A DNA stretch of 64,000 bases from NCBI GenBank assembly GCA_028753945.1, contig JAPNXP010000003.1:1984001-2048000 (forward strand), written 5' to 3'. Source of the stretch: Hexactinellida sp. DTS-2022. Lineage: Eukaryota > Porifera > Hexactinellida. The translations under genes and the position numbers were made by a program. Numbering within the stretch: the stretch's first letter is position 1; each line of letters starts with the position of its first letter. Positions 12,657 to 25,752 of the stretch are shown here, one piece after another. The notes below the pieces were generated by a model that was given only the letters and a program-made list of their open reading frames with translations, had not been told where the DNA came from and did no database searches.

Positions 12657-12905
12657 TACTGTGCCGACTATACTATAGTATAGTGGCCCAGTTCTAATCT
12701 TACTGCCTTGTTATTACTGTGCCGACTATACTATAGTATAGTGGCCCAGTATTGGTCTTAGTGCTTTGGTATATTATTACTGTGCCGACTATACTATAGT
12801 ATAGTGGCCCAGTTCTAATCTTAGTGCTTTGGTTAGTTATTACTGTGCCGACTATACTATAGTATAGTGGCCCAGTTCTAATCTTAGTGCTTTGGTTAGT
12901 TATTA
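12657..12905 (+). repeat. Four tandem ~62-bp palindromic repeats
   Basis: Each unit starts ACTGTGCCGAC, contains the 18-base palindrome ACTATACTATAGTATAGT and then GGCCCAG. Starts are at 12658, 12716, 12779 and 12842. They occupy the place between a type A leader and a type B leader. Confidence 0.95.
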
Positions 12906-13975
12906 GTCCGTGGCCTCTCTACTGAACAGAGTTTTACTAACTAAGAGCCCAAATTTTCAGGATATGTGTCTCATGGGTTACAGATGTGCACCTGGGGTCA
13001 CGTTTTATTATCACATTTTTTTGGACACATTTTTGCACCTGTTTAATATTAGAAAAAGAACAATAAATAGTGCGCGAATATTCTATTTATATGCATTCGA
13101 TAGAGAATTAAATTCTACACCTTTTCACAGTGCACGAATTTTCAAATTGTACTTAGTTTGTGCCACAATTGAGTTGCAAGTTTCCTTTGTTTACTAACAC
13201 TTCAGTTCAATTGAAAGTGTTAAATCTAATTCTATTGTTTCAACTCGTTATTATTATATTGATTCAACTTGTGAGATCGAGTAGGCTTCTATTTTCCAAT
13301 TGAAAACTAAGATTCTACATTCCATAACAACGACAGATTATGTGATTATATTTCCTTCTGCAAGAATACTCTTGCACTGTTAATATACTGACGTAATTAA
13401 TAATAATTAATTAAGTCAGTATATGACTTATATAGATGCTCCCAATTTGTTTATTAGGGGTTATCGAGTGTGCGGAATTGAAATTTGATAGCCAAATTAA
13501 TTAATTAATTATTTATGACAAAATAATTAAACTTAATAAATATAAGTTGACATTGAAATTGGTGTTAAATTATAAATATTATTAATAATTATTTATACTA
13601 ATTAATTAAATATCATATATCTCAGAGATCATAGAAGATAGAAACAAACTTTCAAATTATCAATTGGTCCTTATGGCACGTGCCACCTATACAAGTGGGT
13701 CTTGACACCTTGAGGTGATGATGACATCGTTAAAAAAATGTGTTTTTACAATTTTGCTAATTTGATATTTAAAATAGGTTAGTTGATGTTGGGTGATGAC
13801 CCAACACTCACATAAAATATGCTGAGTCATTAGCTATTATATTCTACTCAAATTTGAATATCTCTAAAATTATATGAACTAAATGGAAACTTCCACCACT
13901 CTAAGGGTCGATGCCTTCTGTAACACCTTTTTGAAATAATTTAACACCTTCATAGTGATGATGACATGGCGAAAA

Positions 13976-14100
13976 AAAAATCCAAAATTGCAGCCTGCGC
14001 CGACAGCATGTTCTTTTGGAGGCACTATAAATAAACAACCAACAAAATATAGTGCCACCAAAGGAACATGCGTCGGCACAGGCTGCAATTTTGGATTTTT
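13976..14100 (+). repeat. Satellite foldback hairpin 1
   Basis: Arms of about 52 bases flank a ~20-base spacer. The left arm carries GCCGACAGCATGTTC and GGAGGC. The right arm, read in reverse, carries GCCGACGCATGTTCC and GGTGGC. The arms therefore differ at a one-base bulge and one mismatch. Confidence 0.93.
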
Positions 14101-15400
14101 CTTTTCTCCGTAGACGGTGCCCTGGCCAGAGCTTTAGAGTTGATGGGCTAAAACTTGGCATGTAGGTGCGATAGGACCGTCTAATTTGCACCTGGGGTTA
14201 CGATTTTTGATTAACAAATTTTTGACACATCTTTAACACCTTTCAAAATTTGCCTGGTCCATAACTCAAAATATGTTTTACTAAACCCCCAAATTTTATT
14301 TCACATTTGGATTCACCATAAAATTCTGCGTCTGATGGGAGAGGAATATTTTCAAAAATATTATAATTTCTGCCATAAATGGGGTTTGAAATTTCTTTGT
14401 TTACTCACACTTCAATTTCAGTAAAAGTGTTAAATCTAATTCTATTGTTTCAACTTGTAATAATTATATTGATTTAACTTGTTAAATCTTACTCTATTGT
14501 TTCAACTTGAGATAAATATATTGATTCAACTTATAAATTCCAGCTGGCTTCTATTTAATTGTAGTATTACTATACAATGGATTAAATAAAATATAATGAT
14601 ATAAGGAATTTGTTGACTAAACTCAAATCACCGTGGATAACATTGCTAAAATAAATAACTAATAATTTAATTTATTATCAATAAGTAATGAATGAATGGC
14701 ATTAAACTAAAGATGGTTTATGATAGAACCGTTAAGATTTTACATACCACAACAACGACAGATTATGTGATTATATTTACTTCTGCGTTAATATTATTGC
14801 ACTGTTAATATACTGACGTAATTAATTATAATTAATTCAGTCAGTATATGACTTATATAGATGCTTCCAATTTGTTTATTAGGGGTTATCGAGTGTGCGG
14901 AATTGAAATTTGATGGACAAATTAATTTATTTATTATTTATGACAAAATAATTAAACTTAATAAATATAAGTTGACATGGAAATTGGTGTTAAATTATAA
15001 ATAATATTAATAATTATATATACTAATTAATTAAATATCATAAATCTCAGAGATCATAGAAGATAGAAACAAACTTTCAATTTATCAATTGGTCCTTATG
15101 GCACGTGCCACCTATACAAGTGGGTCTTGACACCTTGAGGTGATGATGACATCGTTAAAAAAATGTGTTTTTACAATTTTGTTAATTCGATATTTAAAAT
15201 GGGTTAGTTCATGTTGGGTGATGACCCAACACTCACATAAAAAATGCTGAATCATCAGTTGTTATATTCTACTCACACTTGAATATCGCTAAAAGGAAGT
15301 GAACTAAAACGAAACTTCCACCACTCTAAGGGTCGATGCCTTCTGTAACACCTTTTTGAAATGATTTAACACCTTTATAGTGATGATGACTTGGCGAAAA

Positions 15401-16091
15401 AAAAATCCAAAATTGCATCCTGTGCCGACAGCATGTTCCATTGGAGGCACTATCAATAAACAACCAACAAAATATAGTGCCACCCAAGCAGGGTTGGGTT
15501 CAAGTACAATTTACTTAAGTACTTCTGTAATTAAGTACATTTTTTGAGTACTTATACTTGTACTTAAGTACTTTCACCATTTTTCCGTTGTACTTGTACT
15601 TAATTACTTTCCTCATTTTTCTGAAGTACTTGCACTTGTACTTGGTACTTGTTACTCGTGACTTTTTTATCATTCAATACATTTCCAACACACATCATTG
15701 ATGTTCCTCAAATCCCATCTCAAATAAAGTAGTGTTACTTAATACTTAGTATATTAGGAATTGTGTTCGTGTCAAGGACTACTGCTATTTTCAATTAAAT
15801 AGATTTGGATGATACTATATAAACTATGTATTTAGCAATTTCTACTATTAGTACGAGAGATTTATCATAAGAGCTTGGGAGTACTTGTACTTGTACTCAA
15901 GTATTTTCGTAATTTTTTCATTGTACTTGTACTTGTACTTAAGTACTTTAAGTTTACCTGTACTTGTACTTGTATTGTACTTGAATATCTGAAAAGTAGT
16001 AGTACTTGTACTTAAGTACTTTCAAATGTACTTGAACCCAACCCTGCACCCAAGGAACATGCGTCGGCACAGGATGCAATTTTGGATTTTA
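15401..16091 (+). repeat. Satellite foldback hairpin 2, split by a MITE
   Basis: Same hairpin as at 13976, with the hAT MITE 15489-16046 inserted in the right arm. Confidence 0.9.
15489..16046. mobile_element. hAT MITE, CAGGGTTGGGTTCAAGTAC ends
   Basis: Perfect terminal inverted repeats begin CAGGGTTGGGTTCAAGTAC. The target duplication cacccaag is at 15481-15488 and 16047-16054. The 558-bp interior is dominated by degenerate GTACTT/AAGTAC runs. Confidence 0.95.
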
Positions 16092-16093
16092 TT

Positions 16094-16290
16094 ATTACTG
16101 TGCCGACTATACTATAGTATAGTGGCCCAGTTCTAATCTTAGTGCTTTGGTTAGTTATTACTGTGCCGACTATACTATAGTATAGTGGCCCAGTATTAGA
16201 ATCACTGCCTTTATTATTTATATTTTTACTGTGCCGACTATACTATAGTATAGTGGCCCAGTATTAGAATCACTGCCTTTATTTTTATTT
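16094..16290 (+). repeat. Three palindromic ~62-bp repeats
   Basis: Same ACTGTGCCGAC ... GGCCCAG unit as at 12657, with starts at about 16097, 16160 and 16228, placed directly after hairpin 2 and before a type A leader. Confidence 0.93.
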
Positions 16291-17044
16291 TTATTATTTT
16301 TTCTCCGTAGACGGTGCCCTGGCCAGAGCTTTATAGTTGATGGGCTTAAACTTTGCATGTAGGTGCGATGGGACCGTCTAATTTGCACCTGGGGTTACAA
16401 TTTTTGATTAACAAATTTTGGACACATCTTTAATACCTTTCAAAATTTGTCTGGTCCATAACTCAAAATATGTTTTACTAAACCCCCAAATTTTATTTCA
16501 TATTTGGATTCGCCATAAAATTCTGCGTCTGATGGGAGAATAAATTTTCCAATAAAGGGGTCAATTTCTGCCATAAATGGGGGTTGAAATTTCTTTGTTT
16601 ACACACACTTCAATTTCAGTAAAGTGTTAAATCTAATTCCATTGTTTCAACTTGTAATAATTATATTGATTTAACTTGTTAAATCCTACTCTAGTGATTC
16701 AACTTGCTATAATTATATTGATTTAACTTGTGAATTCAAGCTGGCTTCTATTTTGCAATTGAAAATTAAGATTATATATTTCATAACAACGACATATTAT
16801 GTGATTATATTTACTTCTGCGAGAATATAATTGCACTGTTAATATACTGACGTAATTAATTATAAATAATTCAGTTTGTATTTAACTTATATAGAAGCTT
16901 CCAATTTGTATATTAGAGGTTATCGAGTGTGCGGAATTGAAATTTGATAGATAAATTAATTAATTAATTATTTATGACAAAATAATTGAACTTAATAATT
17001 GTATGTTGACATTGAAATTGGTGTCATATTATAAATAATATTAA

Positions 17045-17169
17045 TAAAAAATCCAAAATTGCAGACTGTGCCGACCATGTTCCTTTGGTGGCACTATATT
17101 TTGTTGTTTGTTTATTGATAGTGCCTCCAAAGGAACATGCTATCGGCACAGTCTGCAATTTTGGATTTT
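17045..17169 (-). repeat. Satellite hairpin 3, arms flipped
   Basis: Same foldback, but here the GGTGGC arm is on the left and the GGAGGC arm with the extra base is on the right. That is the reverse of its neighbours in the same array. Confidence 0.88.
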
Positions 17170-18472
17170 TATTTTTTCTCCGTAGACGGTGCCCTGGCCA
17201 CACCTTTATACATAGAGAGCTGAAACTTGGCATGTAGGTGCGATGGGAGCGTCTAATTTGCACCTGGGGTTACGATTTTTTATTAACAAATTTTTGACAC
17301 ATCTTTAACACCTTTCAAATTTTGTCTGGTCCATAACTCAAAAATTGTTTTACTAAACCCCCAAATTTTATTTCACATTTGGATTCGCCATAAAATTCTG
17401 CGTCTGATGGGAGAAGAAATTTTTCAATAAAGGGATCAATTTCTGCCATAAATGGGGGTTGAAATTTCTTTGTTTACTCACACATCAATTTCAGTAAAAG
17501 TGTTAAATCTAATTCCATTGTTTCAACTTGTAATGATTATATTGATTTAACTTGTTAAATCCTACTCTAGTGATTCAACTTGCGATAATTATATTGATTC
17601 AACTTATAAATTCCAGCTGGCTTCTATTTAATTGTAGCATTACTATACAATGGATTAAATTAAATTAATTTATATAAGGAATTTGTTGACTTTACTCAAC
17701 TCACCGTGGATAACATTGCTAAAATAAATAACTAATAATTTAATTTATTATCATTAAGTAATGAATGAATGGCATTAAACTAAAGATGGTTTATGATAGA
17801 ACCGTTAAGATTTTACATTCCACAACAACGACAGATTAAGTGATTATATTTATTTCGGCGAGAATATTCTTTTTGCACAATTAATGTACTGACGTAATTT
17901 ATTATAATTAATTCCTTTTGTATTTAACTTATAGAATTTTCCAATTGGATTATTGGGGTTATCGAGTGCGCTGAATTCAAATATGATAGTGAAATTCGAT
18001 TTAAATTAATAATAAGTGCAAATAATTGAACTTTATTTATTTTGCTGTACATAATAATGGTGTTAAATTATTAATTTATTAATTAAATATTTATACTAAT
18101 TAGGTAAATTTCATTAATCTCAGAGATGATACAAGATAGAAACAAACTTTCAATTTATCAATTCGTCCTTATGCCAGGTACCACCTATACAAGTGGGTCT
18201 TGACACCTTGAGGTGATGATGACATCGTCAAAAAAATGTATTTTTACAATTTTGTGAATTAAATAATTCGCATGGGTTGGTTGGAGTTGGGTGAATACCC
18301 AACACGCACTTTAAAAATGCTGAGTCATCACAGATTATATTCTACTGAAACTTGAATATCTCTCAAATATAGTGAGCTAAATGGAAACTTCCACCACTCT
18401 AAGGGTCGTTGCATACTGAAACACCTTTCTGAAATAATTTAACACCTTCATAGTGATGATGACTAGGCGAAA

Positions 18473-18597
18473 AAAAATCCAAAATTGCAGCTAGTGCCGA
18501 CAGCATGTTCCTTTGGAGGCACTATCAATAAACCACCACCAAAATATAGTGCCACCAAAGGAACATGCGTCGGCACAGCTGCAATTTTTGATTTTAT
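18473..18597 (+). repeat. Satellite hairpin 4
   Basis: Standard orientation, GGAGGC arm left, spacer with AAACCACCACC, followed by a type B leader. Confidence 0.9.
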
Positions 18598-19686
18598 TAT
18601 TATTCTTCCGTAGCTCATCCACAGAACAGAGTTTAATTAACTAACAACCCAAATTTGCAGGACAGGTGTCTCATGGGTTACAGATGTGCACCTGGGGTCA
18701 CGATTTTTTATTAACAAATTTTGGACTTTTTTTGACACCTTGCAAATTTTGTCTGGTCCATAACTCAAAGAATGTTTTACTAAACCCCCAATTTTCTTTT
18801 CACCATTGGATTCACTATAAAATTCTCCATCTGATGGGAGATGAATGTTTTTACTAATAGGTTTGATTCATGCCATAAATTGGGTTTGAAATTTCTTTGT
18901 TTACTAACACTTCAGTTCAATTGAAAGTGTTAAATCTAATTCTATTGTTTCAACTCGTTATTATTATATTGATTCAACTTGTGAGATCGAGTAGGCTTCT
19001 ATTTTCCAATTGAAAAAAAAGATTATATATTTCACAACAACGACAGATTATGTGATTATATTTACTTCTGCGAGAATATTATTGGACTGTTAATATACTG
19101 ACGTAATTAATTATAATTAATTCAGTCAGTATATTACTTATATAGATGCTTATAATTTGTTTATTAGGGGTTATCGAGAGTGCTTAATTGAAATTTGATA
19201 ACAAAATAATTAATTTATTATTCATGACAAAATAATTTAATTTAATAATTGTAAGTTGACATTGAAATTGGTGTTAAATTATAAATAATATTTATTAATA
19301 TTTATACTAATTAATTAAATATCATAAATCTCAGAAATCAAATAAGATAGAAACAAACTTCCAATTTATCAATTGATCCTTATGCCACGTAACACCTCTA
19401 CAAGTGGGTCTTGACACCTTGAGGTGATGATGACATCGTAAAAAAAATGTGTTTTCACAATTTTGTGAATTATATAATTCAAATGGGTCGGTTCGTTTTG
19501 GGTGATGACCCAGAGCTCACATAAAAAATGCTGAGTCATCAGCTATTATATTCTACTGAAACTTGAATATCTTTGAAATGAAGTGAGCATAAAAGAAATT
19601 TACAACTCACTAAGGGTCGTTGCCTTTTGAAACACCTTTCTGAAATAATTTAACACCTTCGTAGTGATGATGACATGGCGGAAAAA

Positions 19687-19807
19687 AAATCCAAAATTGC
19701 AGCCTGTGCCGACAGCATGTTCCATAGGAGGCACTATCAATAAACCACACCAAAATATAGTGCCACCAAAGGAACATGCGTCGGCACAGGCTGCAATTTT
19801 GGATTTT
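19687..19807 (+). repeat. Satellite hairpin 5
   Basis: Standard orientation, followed by a type B leader. Confidence 0.9.
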
Positions 19808-20888
19808 ATTCTTCCGTAGCTCATCCACAGAACAGAGTTTGATTAACTAACAACCCAAATTTGCAGGACAGGTGTCTCATGGGTTACAGATGTGCACCTG
19901 GGGTCACGATTTTTGATTAACAAATTTTGGACACATCTTTAACACCTTTCAAAATTTGTCTGGTCCATAACTCAAAATATCTTTTACTAAACCCCCAAAT
20001 TTTATTTCATATTTGGATTCATCTTAAATTCTGTGTTTGATGGGAGAAGAAAATTTGTTAAAATTGGTTTAATTTCTGCCATAAATGGGAGTTGAAATTC
20101 CTTTGTTTACTCAACACTTCAATTTCAATAAAACTGTGAAATCTAATTCCATTGTTTCAACTTGTAATAATTATATTGATTCAACTTGTGAGATCGAGTA
20201 GGCTTCTATTTTCTAATTGAAACCTAAGATTTTACATTCCACAACAACGACAGATTAAGTGATTATATTTATTTCTGCGAGAATATTCTTGCACTGTTAA
20301 TAGACTGACGTAATTAATTATAATTAATTCAGTCAGTATATGACTTATATAGATGCTTCCAATTTGTGTATTAGGGGTTATCGAGTGTGCGGAATTGAAA
20401 TTTGATAACCAAATTAATTAATTAATTATTTATGACAAAATAATTTAACTTAATAATTGTAAGTTGACATTGAAATTGGTGTTAAATTATAAATATTATT
20501 AATAATTATTTATACTAATTAATTAAATATCATAAATCTCAGAGATCATAGAAGATAGAAACAAACTTTCAATTTATCAATTGGTCCTTATGGCACGTGC
20601 CACCTATATAAGTGGGTCTTGACACCTTGAGGTGATGATGACATCGTTAAAAAAATGTGTTTTTACAATTTTGCTAATTCGATATTTAAAATAGGTTAGT
20701 TGATGTTGGGTGATGACCCAACACTCACATAAAATATGCTGAGTCATTAGCTATTATATTCTACTCAAACTTGAATATCTCTAAAATGAAGTGAACTAAA
20801 TGGAAACTTCCACCACTCTAAGGGTCGTAGCATTCTGAAACACCTTTCTGAAATAATTTAACACCTTTATAGTGATGATGAATTGGCG

Positions 20889-21017
20889 AAAAAAAAAAAT
20901 CCAAAATTGCAGCTTGCGCCACAGCATGTTCCTTTGGAGGCACTATCAATTTACTACTAACAAAATATAGTGCCACCAAAGGAGCATGCGTCGGCACAGG
21001 CTGCAATTTTGGATTTT
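20889..21017 (+). repeat. Satellite hairpin 6
   Basis: Standard orientation, followed by the last type B leader of the array. Confidence 0.9.
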
Positions 21018-21129
21018 TATTTTTTATCCGTAGCCTCTCCACAGAACAGAGTTTTATTAACTAAGAGCCCAAATTTTCAGGATATGTGTCTCATGGGTTA
21101 CAGATGTGCACCTGGTGTCACGATTTATT

Positions 21130-22050
21130 AATTTCGACTTGGGAAAATTATTAACGGGACTTTTAGCTTTTTTTGTCCCATAAGAAAATAAATGCAATAA
21201 CAAGAAAATTTTTAGAATCATTAGTATCGGAAAAGTAATTTGCAACTGATAGCTCTTTACGATTTTTTTAATCCGTCCTCATTTTCCTGATAATTAGGCT
21301 CAAAGTTGCCACAATTCACCCTTAACTTTCTAAAATCGTAAATTCATTAATATTCAATTATGCAATTATTTCGTAGTTTCGGTGGAGAACTACTATTTAT
21401 GAATAATTCAATATATTCAGTATTATTTCGATTCAATTTATTGTTGATATCATAATTACAATAAAGAATTCTAGTATATATGAATAATTAATTTACATTC
21501 AATAGCTATTACTATACAAATCGATTTCTGATATCATAGTTACAATAAAGTATTCTATTTATATGAATAATTCAATTTGATTCAATAGCTGCTACTATAT
21601 AAATCGATTTCTAATACATAGTAGTATTAAAGTTTTCTCGTATATGAAAATTCAATTTCACTCAACAGTTATTCAATTTCAGAACGATTTCTGATATTCA
21701 AACATTGGATTAATTAATGAGATGGAATATCTATTTGTATAAATATTTGTCTATGTGTGTGCTTGGTGCCCGAAATGTATTAGAGTGTAAGGGGGGTTTA
21801 TAACTCATTATAATGGAAATTTAAACTTAATCCCATATGTCATTCTAAGGTAACAATTATGCTGATTTCAATTTCAAAACGATAACTGATATATAAACAA
21901 TGGATTATTGAGATGGAATTTCTAGTTTATGACTATTCGTTTGTGTGCTTGTTTGGTGTCCGAATTGTATTAGAGTGATAGGGTGGGGTCTAAAACGCAT
22001 TTATAATGGAAATTTAAACTTAATCCCTTTTGTCATTATAAGTAAACAAG
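21130..22050. repeat. AT-rich stretch with ~100- and ~200-bp internal repeats
   Basis: About three degenerate copies of a ~100-bp unit containing ATATCATAGTTACAATAAAG span about 21430-21700. A ~200-bp unit with GTATTAGAGTG and GGAAATTTAAACTTAATCCC occurs twice at about 21735-22050 and is echoed at 25260-25350. No gene is seen. Confidence 0.7.
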
Positions 22051-22052
22051 TA

Positions 22053-22236
22053 CAGTAGATCCTCGTTAATACGAACACCAACGGAAGTTATAAATGTGTT
22101 CGCTTTATCCGGAGTTCGTATTAACCGGAGTTTTGCAAATTGAATAGCCATTGTAGGGACCAGATTTTGTGGAACAGTTTATTCGTTTTATCCGGAAATT
22201 CGTATCAACCGTGTTCGTACTAACGAGGTTCTACTG
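22053..22236. mobile_element. pogo/Tc1-type MITE
   Basis: The ends read CAGTAGATCCTCGTTAATAC and its inverted near-match ending AACGAGGTTCTACTG, with TA duplicated on both sides (22051-22052, 22237-22238). It is 184 bp. Confidence 0.92.
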
Positions 22237-22919
22237 TATGCTGATTTCCATTTTTTAACAGTATATTAAAATTCAATGGATTAAAGCAAATTAAATTAAA
22301 TTGGGAATTTGTTTACTTAATTAACTCAACTCACAGTGGATGTAAACATTGCTAAAATAATAAACTATTTATATCATTTATTATATATATGTTGTAGGCG
22401 AAATTGAGTACCAGGCGAGATTGAGTCTCAATTTCGCCTGAAACTCAATTTCGCCTGCGAGTGTCAGGCGAGATTGAGTACCAGGCGAAATGGAGTCATA
22501 ATACTTATAGAAAATTTATAACTAAATATTATGGGTTGTTAAAAATTGATTATATCCAGATCTAATCCCGCTATTTGTTCACTTCCAAATGTTAAAATAC
22601 TAGGTAATCAAGTATGCTGAATACGAATTTGACACTCACAAATTTCTATTAGGTCTATTTATTGTTGTTATTTACAATATAGTAAAGACTTACAACTGGA
22701 ATTTGAAAACGATTGACCCATTTACACATTTATATTACCTACAAATATTTATTCTTGTTATTGTTCTTGTTGTTGTTATTGACAATATAGGTAACAAGTT
22801 TGTAGAATGTTATAATTGAACTAGAGACTAGCTTAAGACGGTTATTTTAAGTAATTGCACATGCTAAATACGAATTTAGAATTAACTACTTGCAAATAAG
22901 GGCTGTTTGTTGTTAAACT

Positions 22920-25752
22920 TGGGGAATTAATTACTAAGAATAAGATTGAGATTTTAAAATATAACTAATTAAGCAAACTAGTATCATATAGTTACGTATA
23001 TAGATTAATATTGAAGACTTGACAAAATGAATACGAATCCTTTTGTAAGTTAATTATATTGCGTTGTAAAGTGTAAATTATACATGATAATTAATTAAGT
23101 GGAATAGTTAAGTATTCCCTAGCAAAAGCGAACGAGATTATACTGTAGGCTCGTATTGCCTCCTAATAAATATTTATCCTAATCTACTCGCGAATTCAAA
23201 CCATTTAACTCAAGCCACCAGTTTAATCTCCAATACATATAATTCTCAATACATTCACCATAAACAGAACATAATTAATCGCGACACATTCTCAAATTAA
23301 TGTTGAGTTTATTGATAAGCTGGTTGTGTTGTTAGTTGGTTTAATAGCTGGTTTTGCTATTAAATCAGCTTATCAATATCACTCAGTTGAGAATGTATAG
23401 TGAGTAAATGAGTAATTACCTTCTAATTATGTAGTAAATGTGTTTAAATGTGCATCTATAAATTAACAATACAAAGGCGAAGGCTCTGGTATGGTTGGTA
23501 GGGCCATGGACATACAAAAGTTTGCCAATTGAATCACCAATGTGCAATGGCCTCCCAATGTCACCGTAATGGACTAACCTATGGGCCCTACTAATCCTAT
23601 TCCGAGACTACGTCAAACTCCGTATGTGGGAATTCTCCGAATCTAAGATGTTGACATTTTTCAGACTACTTTCTCAATATTGGAAAATAGTCTAAAAATA
23701 ACAATTGTTATAATATGCAACCAGAGATGGGGCCAAATCCCTATGGAAATTATAGTTTTAAAGATTTTAAGATTAATCCCAGTCCATTCAGAATGGGATT
23801 GGGAATTAATCAGAAAATTTCAAACTCAAGGTCAGTGTGTGGGAATTAAGGAACTTCTAAATGATATTATTTCGAAACTGCTCTGAATTGGTGAATGACA
23901 AATACGAATGTTAATCCAAGTTATTTAATTTAATTCTGCAATCTACACCAATTTGCATGTCTACAGGGTCTGAAAGTCATTTCGTTTCTCGTACCTTCAA
24001 ACAAACAATAAATGTGTATTGTAATTATATGTAATATAAATTATATAATTGATAATAAAAATTATTTAGAAGCTTCATTACATTTTACTTTCACTAAGTA
24101 ATATTATCTTTGGACAGGTGCGAAGTCAGCCCTAACTATAGTGGGTGTCAAGTGCGTAGGAGTAAGTATAGCCAGCGACCCTAATGGGGGCTCAGCAGAA
24201 AACCTCTTACACACTAAGAGGCCTTGTTAAATGTTAATTCAGGAGCACTTTCTATAAAAAAAGGTGCTATGTAACGACTGAAAAAGAAATAGCACAGTAA
24301 CACATATTGACTGTGAAAGCTAACTAATATGATTACATTCTTGACTGAGCTTAGCTAAAAAGAGCACAAGCCTAGTATATTGATTATCTTTCTTTTGGAT
24401 ACAAACAACTTGTGACCTTCATATGTTCTATATTTTGAACAGCGATTTTATTTATATTGAGCCAAAGTAAAATCCATGTTAATTTAAATATCAATTACTA
24501 AATAGCATTAATATATTTATTATACGTATTCTATTATTAGCCAATATATCATGTTTAAATAAAACACAAGATCTGAAAAGTACATATATCAACAAAAATT
24601 GTGTTGAGTGAAAACATAAATAAATTACAACTGTTATTGAATACTCACATTGCGATAATTAATAAACAGTCGGAGAAATGCCAGCATAAACATAGAGACA
24701 AAGTAGTCGGAAAATTCTAAACATTTGATATTTGGAATTTTTGACAAATGCCGACATGCGGAGCCGGACAAATGCAGGCCTCTAGTTAGTTTTTATCTCA
24801 AATAGAGATGCGTTTTTTATCTCCGAATTACTTTAATGTAATCCGGACAAACACATACCTACTCACACACACACACTCACAAAGAACTATTGTGCTTTTA
24901 ATATATATATTATTGTGGTCTGCTTAAGCACTGCCGGATTTGGTAGCCCGCGAGACCATAGGCGGGCTAACAATAGTGCAATCTTTAGGATAAGTTTATC
25001 CACCAGTTGTAATTCTGGTAGTTCAATAATTGTTTTGCTATCTCGTAAGTAACGCTTCTTATTCAAGAGGTTTTGATCCGGGGTCCCGGCTGTCTATTAA
25101 CGACCACCCCAAATAATATTATGAGGGGCGAAACGATACCTACAGACTAGACTCAATTCACAGGTCTAGACTAAATTCGGTTAGCCGGGTGACCGCTTAA
25201 CAGCTGCTAATCTATATTATTAAATCTCGATTGTTGTTTGTTTGTTTGTGTGTTTGTTTGTGTGTTTGTCCGGATTATATTAAAGTGATGGGGGAATAGA
25301 AACCGCAATTAATATTGGGATATAAACTAACTTTCAAATGTTATAATAGGTAAACAAGTATGCCGAACACGAATTTCGCGTTTATAAATTTCTCATATAA
25401 ATATTTGTTGTTGTTGTTTACACAAAATAGGTAAACAAATTAATTAAAATTCAAAATCATAGCGTCCCTTTCTACCATTTCCATGGTAGAAAATGTGAGG
25501 AGTAAGGCCGCACAGTGGCCGTTAACTTGAGGTGCGTAGCACCGATCTGTCGCAAAGCGACCGAGACCGAAGGACTCGTATTGGTTAACTGTTACAGATT
25601 TAATTGAGCAGTTAACCGCTCTGTTAATCTAGTTAAATAATATCAATGTAATTGCGTATATAAAACACTAATTTAAATTATATTAATTTTGTTAGAATAT
25701 GGTAATCTTAAATATATGCAATTCCATATGTATGTAGTAAATTCCTATAAAC
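22920..25752. other. Interior of the 5.2-kb element, no gene seen
   Basis: AT-rich, with TTG/GTTT microsatellite patches near 22745-22790 and 25230-25270. No ORF with a recognisable domain. A small inverted repeat (AAACTCAACATTAA... type, GCTGGTT centre) lies near 23300-23375. Confidence 0.45.

Larger units (their letters stand above)
12567..21128 (+). repeat. Tandem array of a ~1.2-kb satellite unit
   Basis: A leader ending GCACCTGGGGT recurs at about 12640, 12990, 14192, 16388, 17260, 18690, 19900 and 21110. The regular spacing is about 1.2 kb; longer or shorter intervals reflect insertions and deletions. Each unit has, in order: a leader (type A with GGTGCCCTGGCCAGAGC or type B with CAGATGTGCACCTGGGG), an AT-rich body with repeated TTCAACTTG and GGGGTTATCGAGTGTGCGG, a CACCTTGAGGTGATGATGAC block, GGGTGATGACCCAACAC, and a terminal foldback hairpin. 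It has no coding capacity. Short ORFs across the hairpins are translations of the repeat. Confidence 0.92.

Noticed and set aside
13720-14000. Hammerhead-ribozyme-like TGATGATGACAT...GCGAAA in the satellite
   Set aside because: The core needs C before UGAUGA and a closable stem II. Here a G precedes and no stem II forms, so the match is superficial.
23470-24240. RNA gene or ORF inside the 5.2-kb element
   Set aside because: Local GC is higher, but no tRNA/rRNA features, promoter boxes or recognisable protein were found.
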